From CAZYFH01 sp964646815 (lineage in GTDB: Bacteria > Acidobacteriota > Vicinamibacteria > Vicinamibacterales > UBA8438), in NCBI GenBank assembly GCA_964646815.1, contig CAZYFH010000004.1:1-64000 (forward strand): a DNA stretch of 64,000 nt, read 5' to 3'. This document shows positions 34,084 to 41,165 of this stretch, piece after piece (the stretch's first letter is position 1; the number at the start of each line of letters is the position of its first letter). The position numbers were made by a program, and so were the translations under genes. The notes under the pieces were generated by a model, which was not told the DNA's origin, ran no database searches, and saw only the letters and a list, made by a program, of their open reading frames with translations.

Positions 34084-35281
34084 GCGAGTCGAGAAACGCG
34101 ATCAGGGCTGCATGGTCGTCGGGTGACAACACGTCAAAGCCGTTCCGTGCCGGCGCGGCCTCGCCCCCGTGCCGGCGGACGGCCTCGGCGACGGTCGGCG
34201 CGCTGCCGTCGTGCAGTAGCGGCCGGCGATGCCGCAGACCCCAGAGCGCCGGCGTACGCATCTCCTCCGGCTCTCCGTCCGCTTGCCGAATGCCATCTCC
34301 GGTGCCGGCGTCGTGGAGGAGCAGGTCGGAGAACAGCGGCACCGGCCGCCGGTCGAAAAGCGGGTTCACGCTCGGCCCGGTGACCAACGACGGGAAGTGG
34401 CAAGCCGCGCACCCGATCGCCGCGAACACCTGCTCCCCGACGGTAACCTCCGGCGTGATCGGCCCGCGCGCCGGTGGCGCGAGCAACTTCATGAACGATT
34501 CAAAGTTGTCGATGCCGCGACGCCCCGTCCCGAGATCGGAGATGTCTTCGGGGTCAGCGACCGCGTCACACAGCCGCAGCAGCTCTTCCGGGATGTCGAA
34601 CGTCAGCTCCTCTGGAAAGAGGTCGTTCGTGATCCCCATCTCGTTACGATAGGCGTCGCCGCTGAAGTCGAGCAGCGTCGCAACCTGCCCCTTCCAGCCG
34701 AATCGCCCCACGCGCTCGTCGCCAGTTGCGCGGTCGACGACAATCGGCGCTCGCCCACTGATGCCGTCGCGGTCGAGGTCGAGCGGATCGGCGAGCGCCA
34801 GCAGGGTCTCGTCTGTGATCGCCTCGACAAGACCCGCGCCGAATAGCGGGATGGGCACCCGTCGCGCGATAACGTTGGCCTCCGGCGGAATGACCGACTG
34901 GCAGCCGTGCGTCGGAATCGAGAAGAGCTGAAACAATGACCCGCGGGACGAATCGATGTCCCGGAACGAGCCGTCCGGGTCGCGTATCCCCGCTCGGACC
35001 GTGGTCACAGGGGCGATCCCACCGATGGCCGGGACGTTGTGACACCCCGCGCAGCTCGTGTTGTTGTAGGCTGGGCCCAGCCCCTCCTCCGCGTCCTCGA
35101 CCTCGAGAAAATCCTCGAGGCCGAGCACGAACTCTTCGAACTCGGCCGGTGTGAGGCCGGGGAGTGGCTCGCCGGGAACAACCGACCGCTGCGCCGTCAG
35201 GAGCGCAGGGGCCACGAGCGCCACCGTTGTCGCGATGGCGGCTAGCGGCCCGAGCAACCGAGCGCGCGGAGGTAGCGTCAT
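34079..35281 (-). CDS. Di-haem c-type oxidoreductase (DUF1111 / thiol oxidoreductase-like)
   Basis: 400 residues from ATG 35281, which starts a signal peptide cut near LLTAQ. Two haem c sites are present: CAGCH near residue 79 and CAACH near residue 300. The first region matches the DUF1111/di-haem oxidoreductase family (GPAYNNTSCAGCHNVPAIGG) and the last reads LHDGSAPTVAEAVRRHGGEA. It is periplasmic, probably carrying electrons or acting as a peroxidase-like enzyme. It follows a CuA-domain protein by four bases and a porin before that, so all three belong to one operon. Confidence 0.85.
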   Translation of the reverse strand: MTLPPRARLLGPLAAIATTVALVAPALLTAQRSVVPGEPLPGLTPAEFEEFVLGLEDFLEVEDAEEGLGPAYNNTSCAGCHNVPAIGGIAPVTTVRAGIRDPDGSFRDIDSSRGSLFQLFSIPTHGCQSVIPPEANVIARRVPIPLFGAGLVEAITDETLLALADPLDLDRDGISGRAPIVVDRATGDERVGRFGWKGQVATLLDFSGDAYRNEMGITNDLFPEELTFDIPEELLRLCDAVADPEDISDLGTGRRGIDNFESFMKLLAPPARGPITPEVTVGEQVFAAIGCAACHFPSLVTGPSVNPLFDRRPVPLFSDLLLHDAGTGDGIRQADGEPEEMRTPALWGLRHRRPLLHDGSAPTVAEAVRRHGGEAAPARNGFDVLSPDDHAALIAFLDSL

Positions 35282-35285
35282 GCGA

Positions 35286-35696
35286 TTACTCCCCGGCGCC
35301 GACGACGACGATGGCGCCGCGCATGAAGTTGTGGCCCGCACCGCACAGCCGTGAGCATTCGAACTCGTAGCGCCCGGTCTCGCGGGCTTCGAACGTGACA
35401 ATGGCCTCGCCCTTCCGCCGCTTCGGCACCGCGATGTCGATCCCGCCACCAACGATCCGGAAGCCATGCATGGTGTCGTCGCTGCGCACACGCAGCTCGA
35501 CCGTGGTGCCGACGGGCACACGCACTTCGGATGGGGTGAAGCTGAAGCGCTCGGCGAGGATCGACACGACCTCCCGCTCCCGGTCCTGCGCCGTCACTCT
35601 TGAGCCGACGCTCGCGCCCATTGCGACGAGGACGAAGGCAACGGCGGCGCAACGTGCCACGGAGAAGGCCGGACGGTGCCGGATGAGCATCGGCAT
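35286..35696 (-). CDS. Exported CuA-type cupredoxin (cytochrome c oxidase subunit II-like domain)
   Basis: 136 residues from ATG 35696. A signal peptide or anchor covers residues about 1-40. The domain has the FSFTPSEVRVPVGTTVELRV strand, a His in TMHGFRIVG, and CSRLCGAGHNFM, the CxxxCxxxHxxM CuA site. The binuclear copper centre moves single electrons. The protein lacks the two-helix hairpin of true subunit II and no oxidase genes are near, so it is a stand-alone CuA protein. Neighbours suggest it passes electrons to or from the di-haem protein. Confidence 0.85.
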   Translation of the reverse strand: MPMLIRHRPAFSVARCAAVAFVLVAMGASVGSRVTAQDREREVVSILAERFSFTPSEVRVPVGTTVELRVRSDDTMHGFRIVGGGIDIAVPKRRKGEAIVTFEARETGRYEFECSRLCGAGHNFMRGAIVVVGAGE

Positions 35697-37132
35697 CAGA
35701 ACCACCACCCCAGGCCGAGATTGAGCGAGTTGGGCGCCACGATGACGTTGCTTTGGTTGCGGAGGACCGTGTAATCGATCTTGACGGCGACGTCGGGATC
35801 TGGGAAGTAGGTCACGCCGACGATCCACGCATCGCGATCGAACTCGGGGAGCGGTTGAAAACCCTCCGGCATGCGGTACTGGGTGTCGAAGTTCTCGTAC
35901 CTTACGAACACCGCCACCTCGCGCGGGGCCGGCCGCGGCATGACGAAGTACGAGCCCTCGAGATAAAACCCGCGCATCTGCTCGGCGGTGTTCGGGCTGA
36001 CGCCCACGGTACGCAGCACGGCGCGGTTCAACTCACCCATGCCGTCGAGAAAGACATGCGCGTACTGGCCGCGGATGCCAATCTCGCCGTGGCGATAGCG
36101 ACCGTCGACCTCGGCCAGCGTGACGCTCGAGTCGACCCGCGGAAAGCCGAAGCCCGTGTCACCACTCCAGAAGCTCGCGCCCAGCACGAGACCGGGGGTG
36201 CCGACGTACTCGAGCCGCCCCGTGCCGGCGATGTTCCTGGCGTTCGACTCGGCACCCTTCTGCCGGCCGGCGCGCAACCCCTCCTCGGCGCTGAACCCAG
36301 AAGCGTCGAGGGTCTCCATGGCGTAGGCGCGGTAGCGCAACCCGCCCCCGACCTCCCCGTGCACGCCAGCGCCCGCACCGAACCAAGTCGTCGGAATGAT
36401 GACCGTATCGACAGCGGGACGCTCGACACCGTGAAAGACCGGCGGTTCGTGGCGCTCGTTGATGATGCCGATGGGGGCCAGAATCATGCCGGCGCGCGCG
36501 TTGAAGGGCCGGCTGATCAGGAAATCGACGTAGGCCTGCTCGAGCTCCAGCTCGCCGTCGGTCTCACTCGAGACGACCGCGTGCTCAAGCTCCAGCTCCG
36601 ATACGAAACGGATGCGATCGGAGAAGCTGTGGGCAAACAACAGCACGAACCGATGAAAGTCGAGCACAGCGTCGCCGTGCTGCGCCTTGTTGATATGGAA
36701 GTCCATGTAGCCAGAGATCGGACCGGTCCGCGGCGGAGCGGCCGGCGCGCCCGCCGATTGAGCCGACCGCACCTCGGTGAGGGCGCGCGACGGGTCACGC
36801 GGCGGGCGGAATTCAGATGGGAGCCGCACGGTAGCTGTCCCGCGCGGCAGACATGCCCGATCTAACCGAGCGGAACACGCGTCGCCGATCTGACGACCGG
36901 AGGGACGCGACGCCGCAGGTGCCGGCACCGCGCGCGCGGCAAGTCGCCAAGCGTCCCGGATCTGGCGCACCCGGTCCGTCCACCGGGGGCGCTCTGTGTT
37001 GGGCGCCGCGATCACGAACCCCGTAGTGGAGCCGGAGGTGACCCCGTCCTGGCCGAACACACTGGCCCCGCTACAGAAAAGAAGGGCCACCATTGTTTTG
37101 TTGACTAGAAGTCGCCCTTTCTCGTAAAGCAT
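35696..37132 (-). CDS. Porin-like outer-membrane beta-barrel protein
   Basis: 478 residues from ATG 37132; an ATG 13 codons later also fits. A signal peptide ends near ASVFGQ. A disordered Pro/Arg-rich stretch of about 100 residues follows. Then comes a barrel of alternating strands with GYMDFHINKAQHGD, EQAYVDFLISRPFNARAGMI, and the terminal aromatic strand NLGLGWWF. This resembles phosphate-selective porin-type proteins. The start overlaps nothing, but the stop overlaps the cupredoxin start (TGATG). The 5' region is unusually AT-rich and lies downstream of a type E leader. Confidence 0.8.
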   Translation of the reverse strand: MLYEKGRLLVNKTMVALLFCSGASVFGQDGVTSGSTTGFVIAAPNTERPRWTDRVRQIRDAWRLAARAVPAPAASRPSGRQIGDACSARLDRACLPRGTATVRLPSEFRPPRDPSRALTEVRSAQSAGAPAAPPRTGPISGYMDFHINKAQHGDAVLDFHRFVLLFAHSFSDRIRFVSELELEHAVVSSETDGELELEQAYVDFLISRPFNARAGMILAPIGIINERHEPPVFHGVERPAVDTVIIPTTWFGAGAGVHGEVGGGLRYRAYAMETLDASGFSAEEGLRAGRQKGAESNARNIAGTGRLEYVGTPGLVLGASFWSGDTGFGFPRVDSSVTLAEVDGRYRHGEIGIRGQYAHVFLDGMGELNRAVLRTVGVSPNTAEQMRGFYLEGSYFVMPRPAPREVAVFVRYENFDTQYRMPEGFQPLPEFDRDAWIVGVTYFPDPDVAVKIDYTVLRNQSNVIVAPNSLNLGLGWWF

Positions 37133-37204
37133 ATTTACATTTTGATTATTCAAAATTACTGGACGGCTGTCAAGCCCGGAACGCGCGCCGTACGCCAGCG
37201 GTCC
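37133..37204 (-). promoter_or_regulatory. AT-rich upstream region of the porin gene
   Basis: Just before the porin start the sequence turns sharply AT-rich (TTGAATAATCAAAATGTAAAT on the minus strand), unlike the GC-rich surroundings. It probably holds the promoter, though no clean hexamer pair was assigned. Confidence 0.35.
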
Positions 37205-37385
37205 CCGCGGTGGGCAGGTGGCTAGCAGACCGTGGTGACGGTCCAGCGTCACACCCGAGACCCTGCTGGATCCGAACGCATCAGGCCGCCATGGCAAGGC
37301 ACAAGGGGGGAGAATACGCCCAGTATTGGAACCCGCTGATTCATAGTCCATCGCTGGCCAGCGCGGAATGCAGCGGGATTCCCAG
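37205..37385 (-). repeat. Type E leader repeat upstream of the porin operon
   Basis: The reverse complement matches 30598-30765 over most of its length. It is oriented towards the porin gene, as the other copy is towards the secreted-protein gene. Confidence 0.6.
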
Positions 37386-37395
37386 CTCGGGCTGG

Positions 37396-37857
37396 CTAGG
37401 GGTCAGCCGTTGCCGGGAGGGGTCGGGTCGGCTCGCCGCGTCCCGAGTCCCCCGTGGCGGGTCCGTATGTGGCGAAGGACGTCGGCGTTTCCCAGACCGT
37501 GACGCGGACGACGGGGAACCCTGCGGCCTGCGAATGCTCGAAGATCAGCTGGGCAATGTGCTCCACGGTCGGATTGTGGTCGCTGACGAACACCGGTTCG
37601 CCGAGCGCACGGAGCGGTTCCAGCAACGGGTCGTCGCGCCGCAGGATCATCCGGTGGTCGAGCTCCCGGTCGATCCATCCCTTGATGACGCGCTTGATCT
37701 CTCCGAAATCACAGACCATCTGCCGATCGTCCAGCGCCTCCGCCCGCACCTCAACCTCCGCGACCGCGTTGTGTCCGTGCGGGTGCTTGCAGATCCCGTC
37801 GTAATCGAGCAGCCGATGACCATAACAGAAGTCGATGCGCTTGGTTACGGAATACAT
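37396..37857 (-). CDS. queD: 6-carboxy-5,6,7,8-tetrahydropterin synthase QueD
   Basis: 153 residues. Zinc-binding histidines are in DFCYGHRLL and KHPHGHNAVAEV, with the nucleophilic Cys in GICKHPHGHN. The later blocks MVCDFGEIKRVI and LDHRMIL, and a Glu in VTVWETPTS, complete the fold. QueD makes carboxytetrahydropterin from dihydroneopterin triphosphate on the way to preQ0 for queuosine. The C-terminus has a longer polar tail than usual. queC lies divergently 147 bases away, so both may be driven from the repeat-containing gap between them. Confidence 0.92.
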   Translation of the reverse strand: MYSVTKRIDFCYGHRLLDYDGICKHPHGHNAVAEVEVRAEALDDRQMVCDFGEIKRVIKGWIDRELDHRMILRRDDPLLEPLRALGEPVFVSDHNPTVEHIAQLIFEHSQAAGFPVVRVTVWETPTSFATYGPATGDSGRGEPTRPLPATADP

Positions 37858-37884
37858 CTGACGATGGTTCCGGCTCTGGGCTTA

Positions 37885-37985
37885 GCCTCAAAGCTCACTT
37901 GCGTGGCACTCGTAGCGCAGGCCTTCAGGCCTGCGAGGCTGAAGCCTCGCCGTACAGAGGCAACAGAAGTGAGCCCTGAGCTCAG
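37885..37985. repeat. Type D dispersed palindromic repeat, copy 1 (queD-queC gap)
   Basis: Ends GCTCACTT (37893) and AAGTGAGC (37967) are inverted repeats. Inside are two perfect palindromes, CGCAGGCCT-TC-AGGCCTGCG (37916-37935) and GAGGCTGAAGCCTC. The related copy at 55908-56024 shares ends and centre. Confidence 0.6.
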
Positions 37986-38004
37986 CTTACATTACGATCT
38001 TCCG

Positions 38005-38745
38005 ATGGTAGTCGACGCTTCGAAAACCGGTCAAGATGCGGCGGCCACCGCGGTTCTCTGCTCGGGTGGACTCGACAGCGCGGTCCTAGTCGCAAGCGAG
38101 CGGACGCGCGTCGACGCGGCAGGACATGTTCAGCCTATCTACGTCAGCAGCGGTATGGCGTGGGAGGCGTGCGAGCGCGAAACGTTGGCCCTGTTGCTGT
38201 CGTCTCCGGCGTTCGCTGGCGTCAGGCCCCTCGCCTACCTCGAGTGCCCGGTCGCCGATGCGTATCCGGCCACGCACTGGGCGCTGCGCGGCGACGCGCC
38301 CGCATACGACACACCTGATGAGGACGTCTACCTGGTCGGACGTAACGTCCTGCTGCTGGCAAAGGTCTCGGCCTATTGCGCGATCAACGGCGTTACGCGC
38401 ATCGCGCTGGGCCCGCTGGCGGGCAATCCGTTTCCGGATGCGAGCTCGGAGTTTTTCGACGCCATGGAACACGCCCTGTCGCTAGGGCTCGCTCGCGAGA
38501 TCCGGATCGTGGCGCCGTTCGGCACGCTCGGGAAGGCCGATGTCGTGACGCTGGGTCGCACGTTAGGCGTGCCGTTCGAGCTCACGATATCCTGCATGAA
38601 CCCGGTGCCGCACCAACGCCAAGGGGCGGCGCACTGCGGGCGTTGCAGCAAGTGCCGCGAGCGCCTGCAGGCGTTCGACGCCGCAGGGTTAGCGGATCCA
38701 GCGCTCTACGCGTTCAGGCCGCAGGATGCGCGAACCGGCGCCTGA
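38005..38745 (+). CDS. queC: 7-cyano-7-deazaguanine synthase QueC
   Basis: 246 residues from ATG 38005. The ATP pyrophosphatase P-loop is LCSGGLDSAVL. The C-terminal zinc site is spread over SCMNPVPHQRQGAAHCGRCSKC (one Cys, then HCGRCSKC). QueC converts carboxydeazaguanine to preQ0 with ATP and ammonia. The longer open frame upstream reads through the repeat and was rejected. It pairs functionally with the divergent queD; queE and queF are not in the window. Confidence 0.9.
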   Translation: MVVDASKTGQDAAATAVLCSGGLDSAVLVASERTRVDAAGHVQPIYVSSGMAWEACERETLALLLSSPAFAGVRPLAYLECPVADAYPATHWALRGDAPAYDTPDEDVYLVGRNVLLLAKVSAYCAINGVTRIALGPLAGNPFPDASSEFFDAMEHALSLGLAREIRIVAPFGTLGKADVVTLGRTLGVPFELTISCMNPVPHQRQGAAHCGRCSKCRERLQAFDAAGLADPALYAFRPQDARTGA

Positions 38746-39017
38746 GCACACACACCCCCGCACAGCACCAGAAGGCATATCGGCGTTCGCTCCGCGTTTC
38801 TCGATCACCACCCGCACCTCCGGGCGGTCCCACCCCTCCACCTCGATCGGGCCTTCAAAAGTCGAGAACTCGACGTCTGGGGCGCCACTCACGGAGAACA
38901 CTCGCTCGTCCCCGTCGGTCGCGCCTCGAATTCTTCGACATCGATCACGCATCCGGTCAGTGCTGCCGCGAGGCAGGCGACGAGCGCAACGGTCAGTACT
39001 CTCGGGATCCTTCCCAT
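38746..39017 (-). pseudogene. Lipoprotein with DUF4097-like beta-helix start, frameshifted and truncated
   Basis: GGAGGTGAC precedes ATG 39017, and the protein opens with a lipoprotein signal (ALVACLAAALTGC). After EEFEARPTG the frame is lost, and the continuation VFSVSGAPDVEFSTFEGPIEV is found one frame over, followed by RPEVRVVIEKRG. That is the start of the beta-helical DUF4097/adhesin-like domain. The rest is missing, because the frame runs into the end of queC. It is a remnant of a cell-envelope lipoprotein of unknown function. Confidence 0.65.
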
Positions 39018-39053
39018 GTCACCTCCGCGGGTGCGTACGGCGCCACGCACCCG

Positions 39054-39086
39054 AACCCCGGAGTTCATTTAGTGAACTCCGGGGTT
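39054..39086. terminator. Perfect 14-bp hairpin
   Basis: AACCCCGGAGTTCA / TGAACTCCGGGGTT around a TTTAG loop. The symmetry would allow use on either strand. No T tract follows, so it may be a transcription block, an RNA-stability element, or a repeat tip. Confidence 0.45.
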
Positions 39087-39563
39087 AGACGAAGCCCGCC
39101 CCGCCGTGGTTCCGGGCGACCGCCGGCCCTATCGGTGGCGGGTTGGCTCCTGCGGACCGGACGCGCCGGGCGGAGACCAGTCAGGGTGGACGTCGAACTT
39201 TCGCCCGGCGAGCGGGGCAGCGCCGCTGCCGCGGTCCGTTCGGCGGCCGCCGGTCCTGAAGAACGCCCGATCGACGCGAGCGAGCTCACTGGTGAGCCCG
39301 CGCTCGTCGGGGGCCGCGAGGATGATCACGCCGCCGCTCTCGACCATCGGGAATCGAGACTCATCGAAGAAATCGCGGTCAGGTTGATCAGCGTCCGATG
39401 GAGCCGGCGCGCAAGCGCGTAATGCTCGGTGTCGGCCGCGCGCCGAAGCTCATCATGCTCGACGACGGCAAGCACGTTCCAATGCAGCCGCTAGCGCATG
39501 AACCGAACTACGCCGGCCGGCACGTTGGCGGCGGCGTAGATGCGCCGCTCCCCGGTGAGCCGG
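39087..39563. other. Region without an intact gene
   Basis: Short protein-like scraps on the minus strand (ESGGVIILAAPDERG near 39300, LINLTA near 39390) lie in different frames and cannot be joined into a known family. This may be a decayed gene. Confidence 0.3.
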
Positions 39564-40745
39564 TCAGCGTGCGGGCCGAGCTCCGAGGCCAGCGTCCCCA
39601 TCGGTCCCTGGCGTACCTCTCGAACGTCCTTTCTCGCGCGTCGCCTCGCGTGCCTGGCGCTCGAGCTCCGCAAGCAGCTCGCCGCGGCGGTGTACCAACC
39701 CCTTTCGTTCACGCCGGCCATGGTCGCAGCCAACGGCGTACTCGCAGAACAAAGGAAACGCGATCGTCGAATCACAGTACGCAACGACGGTATCCGACAA
39801 GACGCCCGGCTTCACCTTGCCCCAACTGACGGCCTCCGCCGGCGTCGCGCCCGAGAGCCCGCCCCAGACGACCTGATCGGTGGTGATCTGGATAAAGAAG
39901 TCGTTGCCACCCTTGGGAATGCCGTAGACCTCCCACAGCGTGGGCTGCCCCTGCAGGTAGAAGTTCTTGGGGGAGCCGCCGCCCAGAATGACACACCCGT
40001 TCTTATCGCCCGCCAGCACGATGGCGCAGACCTCGTTGACGTCCCGGTTGGGATCGATCATGAATCGACTTCCGTTGATCAGCGCGTGATAGGCGACGTT
40101 CATGCCGATTGAGCTATCGCCGGGCGATGACGTGTAGATCGGGACACCGGCCGAGGCCGCCTTGGCGACAACGGAGTGCTCATCACAGCCAGGCTTCTGA
40201 TCCAGTAGGTCGCACCCCAGCCGGTAGTGAAACTCGGCGCTCGACATCGGGCCATCGGGCTTCGCCCGAACGAGGAACTCCCGTATGTAGGCGTCGGTCT
40301 CGAGTAACACGGTCGCGGGAAACAGCACGTCGTAGATCCGGATGACGCCCGCATCGTAGAGCTTCACGTCATCGAGGAACGGTGAACCGCGATGCAACGT
40401 GAAGTTCAGCGCGTAGTGCAGGTCGTGATACAGGTTCGCGCCGGTGCTGATGACGAAGTCGATCAGCCCGCGATCCATCAACTCGATGACACAGCCGCCG
40501 AGACCTGCGGGCGTCAACGCGCCTGCCATCGTCAGCCCAATGGTCGTCTCGTGCGACGGGTCGAGCATGCGATCGCTGAAGACGCGGCAGGCCTCGGAGA
40601 GACGCCCCGCGTTGAAGGCCTGGAAGCCCTCGTCGACGAGACGCCTGACGTCGGCGCTCCCGCGCGGCCGGTAGTAGCGGATCGGCTCGCCGGTAAGAAA
40701 GCCGGGGTCATCGTGACCTGGGGCTCCCTGGCTTCGATGCGGCAC
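39564..40745 (-). CDS. Deoxyhypusine synthase family protein
   Basis: 393 residues. The NAD-binding core is visible as ELMDRGLIDFVISTGANLYHDLHY, SSPGDSSIGMNVAYHA, LGGGSPKNFYLQ, and FIQITTDQVVWGGLSGATPAEAVSWGKVKPG. The WGK lysine aligns with the catalytic lysine of the eukaryotic enzyme. Bacteria lack hypusinated eIF5A, so members here probably act on polyamines (homospermidine-synthase-like) or an unknown substrate. The C-terminal 50 residues are basic and low in complexity. No polyamine genes are adjacent. Confidence 0.82.
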   Translation of the reverse strand: MPHRSQGAPGHDDPGFLTGEPIRYYRPRGSADVRRLVDEGFQAFNAGRLSEACRVFSDRMLDPSHETTIGLTMAGALTPAGLGGCVIELMDRGLIDFVISTGANLYHDLHYALNFTLHRGSPFLDDVKLYDAGVIRIYDVLFPATVLLETDAYIREFLVRAKPDGPMSSAEFHYRLGCDLLDQKPGCDEHSVVAKAASAGVPIYTSSPGDSSIGMNVAYHALINGSRFMIDPNRDVNEVCAIVLAGDKNGCVILGGGSPKNFYLQGQPTLWEVYGIPKGGNDFFIQITTDQVVWGGLSGATPAEAVSWGKVKPGVLSDTVVAYCDSTIAFPLFCEYAVGCDHGRRERKGLVHRRGELLAELERQAREATREKGRSRGTPGTDGDAGLGARPAR

Positions 40746-40851
40746 TGGGTGACGCTACTCTAACACCCACTCAACGAGTGCGTGACGTAACACGATGGGC
40801 CTATACCGTGTGCTTTTTTTGACACAGATTTTTCGGGTTACGATGCTGACA

Positions 40852-40875
40852 GTGACTCATGTCGAGACAAGTCAC
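40852..40875. promoter_or_regulatory. 24-bp nested palindrome upstream of the Fis-like gene
   Basis: GTGACT...GTCGAGAC...AGTCAC pairs at both its outer 6 bp and inner 3 bp. It lies 51 bases upstream of the small helix-turn-helix gene and could be an operator for it and the cyclic-di-GMP gene. Confidence 0.4.
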
Positions 40876-40925
40876 CGTCGGCCCATTGAGTATTCGCTGA
40901 ACTCTCCAGGTTAGGACTGTCACCC

Positions 40926-41165
40926 TTGGCCAGGCCACGCGACACGACACCGGAGGAATCCGAGCTACACACGAGCTTTTGGACGCTCATGCTCTCGCCG
41001 CTTCGAGAGAGACTGATCCGATTTTTCCACAATCAGGCGGCCAAGGTGCTGGAGATCAGCCAGGGAACGTTGTATCGCAAGATCTTCGAGTACGGTCTCG
41101 AGCCCGGCGACGGCGCGCCCGCCCGCGCGGAGGCGCCTCCTCGTAGGGACGGGGCCGCCCACTAG
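40926..41165 (+). CDS. Small Fis-type helix-turn-helix protein, perhaps a remnant
   Basis: 79 residues from TTG 40926. Residues about 35-58 (NQAAKVLEISQGTLYRKI) resemble the C-terminal Fis-type helix-turn-helix of NtrC-class regulators. The N-terminus has no receiver or AAA domain, so it is either a mini-regulator or the surviving tail of a larger activator. Its TAG stop overlaps the GTG of the next gene (TAGTG), meaning translation of the HD-GYP protein may be coupled to it. The start codon is uncertain. Confidence 0.5.
   Translation: MARPRDTTPEESELHTSFWTLMLSPLRERLIRFFHNQAAKVLEISQGTLYRKIFEYGLEPGDGAPARAEAPPRRDGAAH

Noticed and set aside
38376..39422. 348-residue open frame from inside queC into the following gap
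   Set aside because: Its first part is queC in a wrong frame, and the rest crosses the lipoprotein relic on the other strand.
40793..40835. Possible terminator GTGTGCTTTTTTTGACAC
   Set aside because: Only a 4-5 bp stem and the T run is in the loop, so it would not work as an intrinsic terminator.
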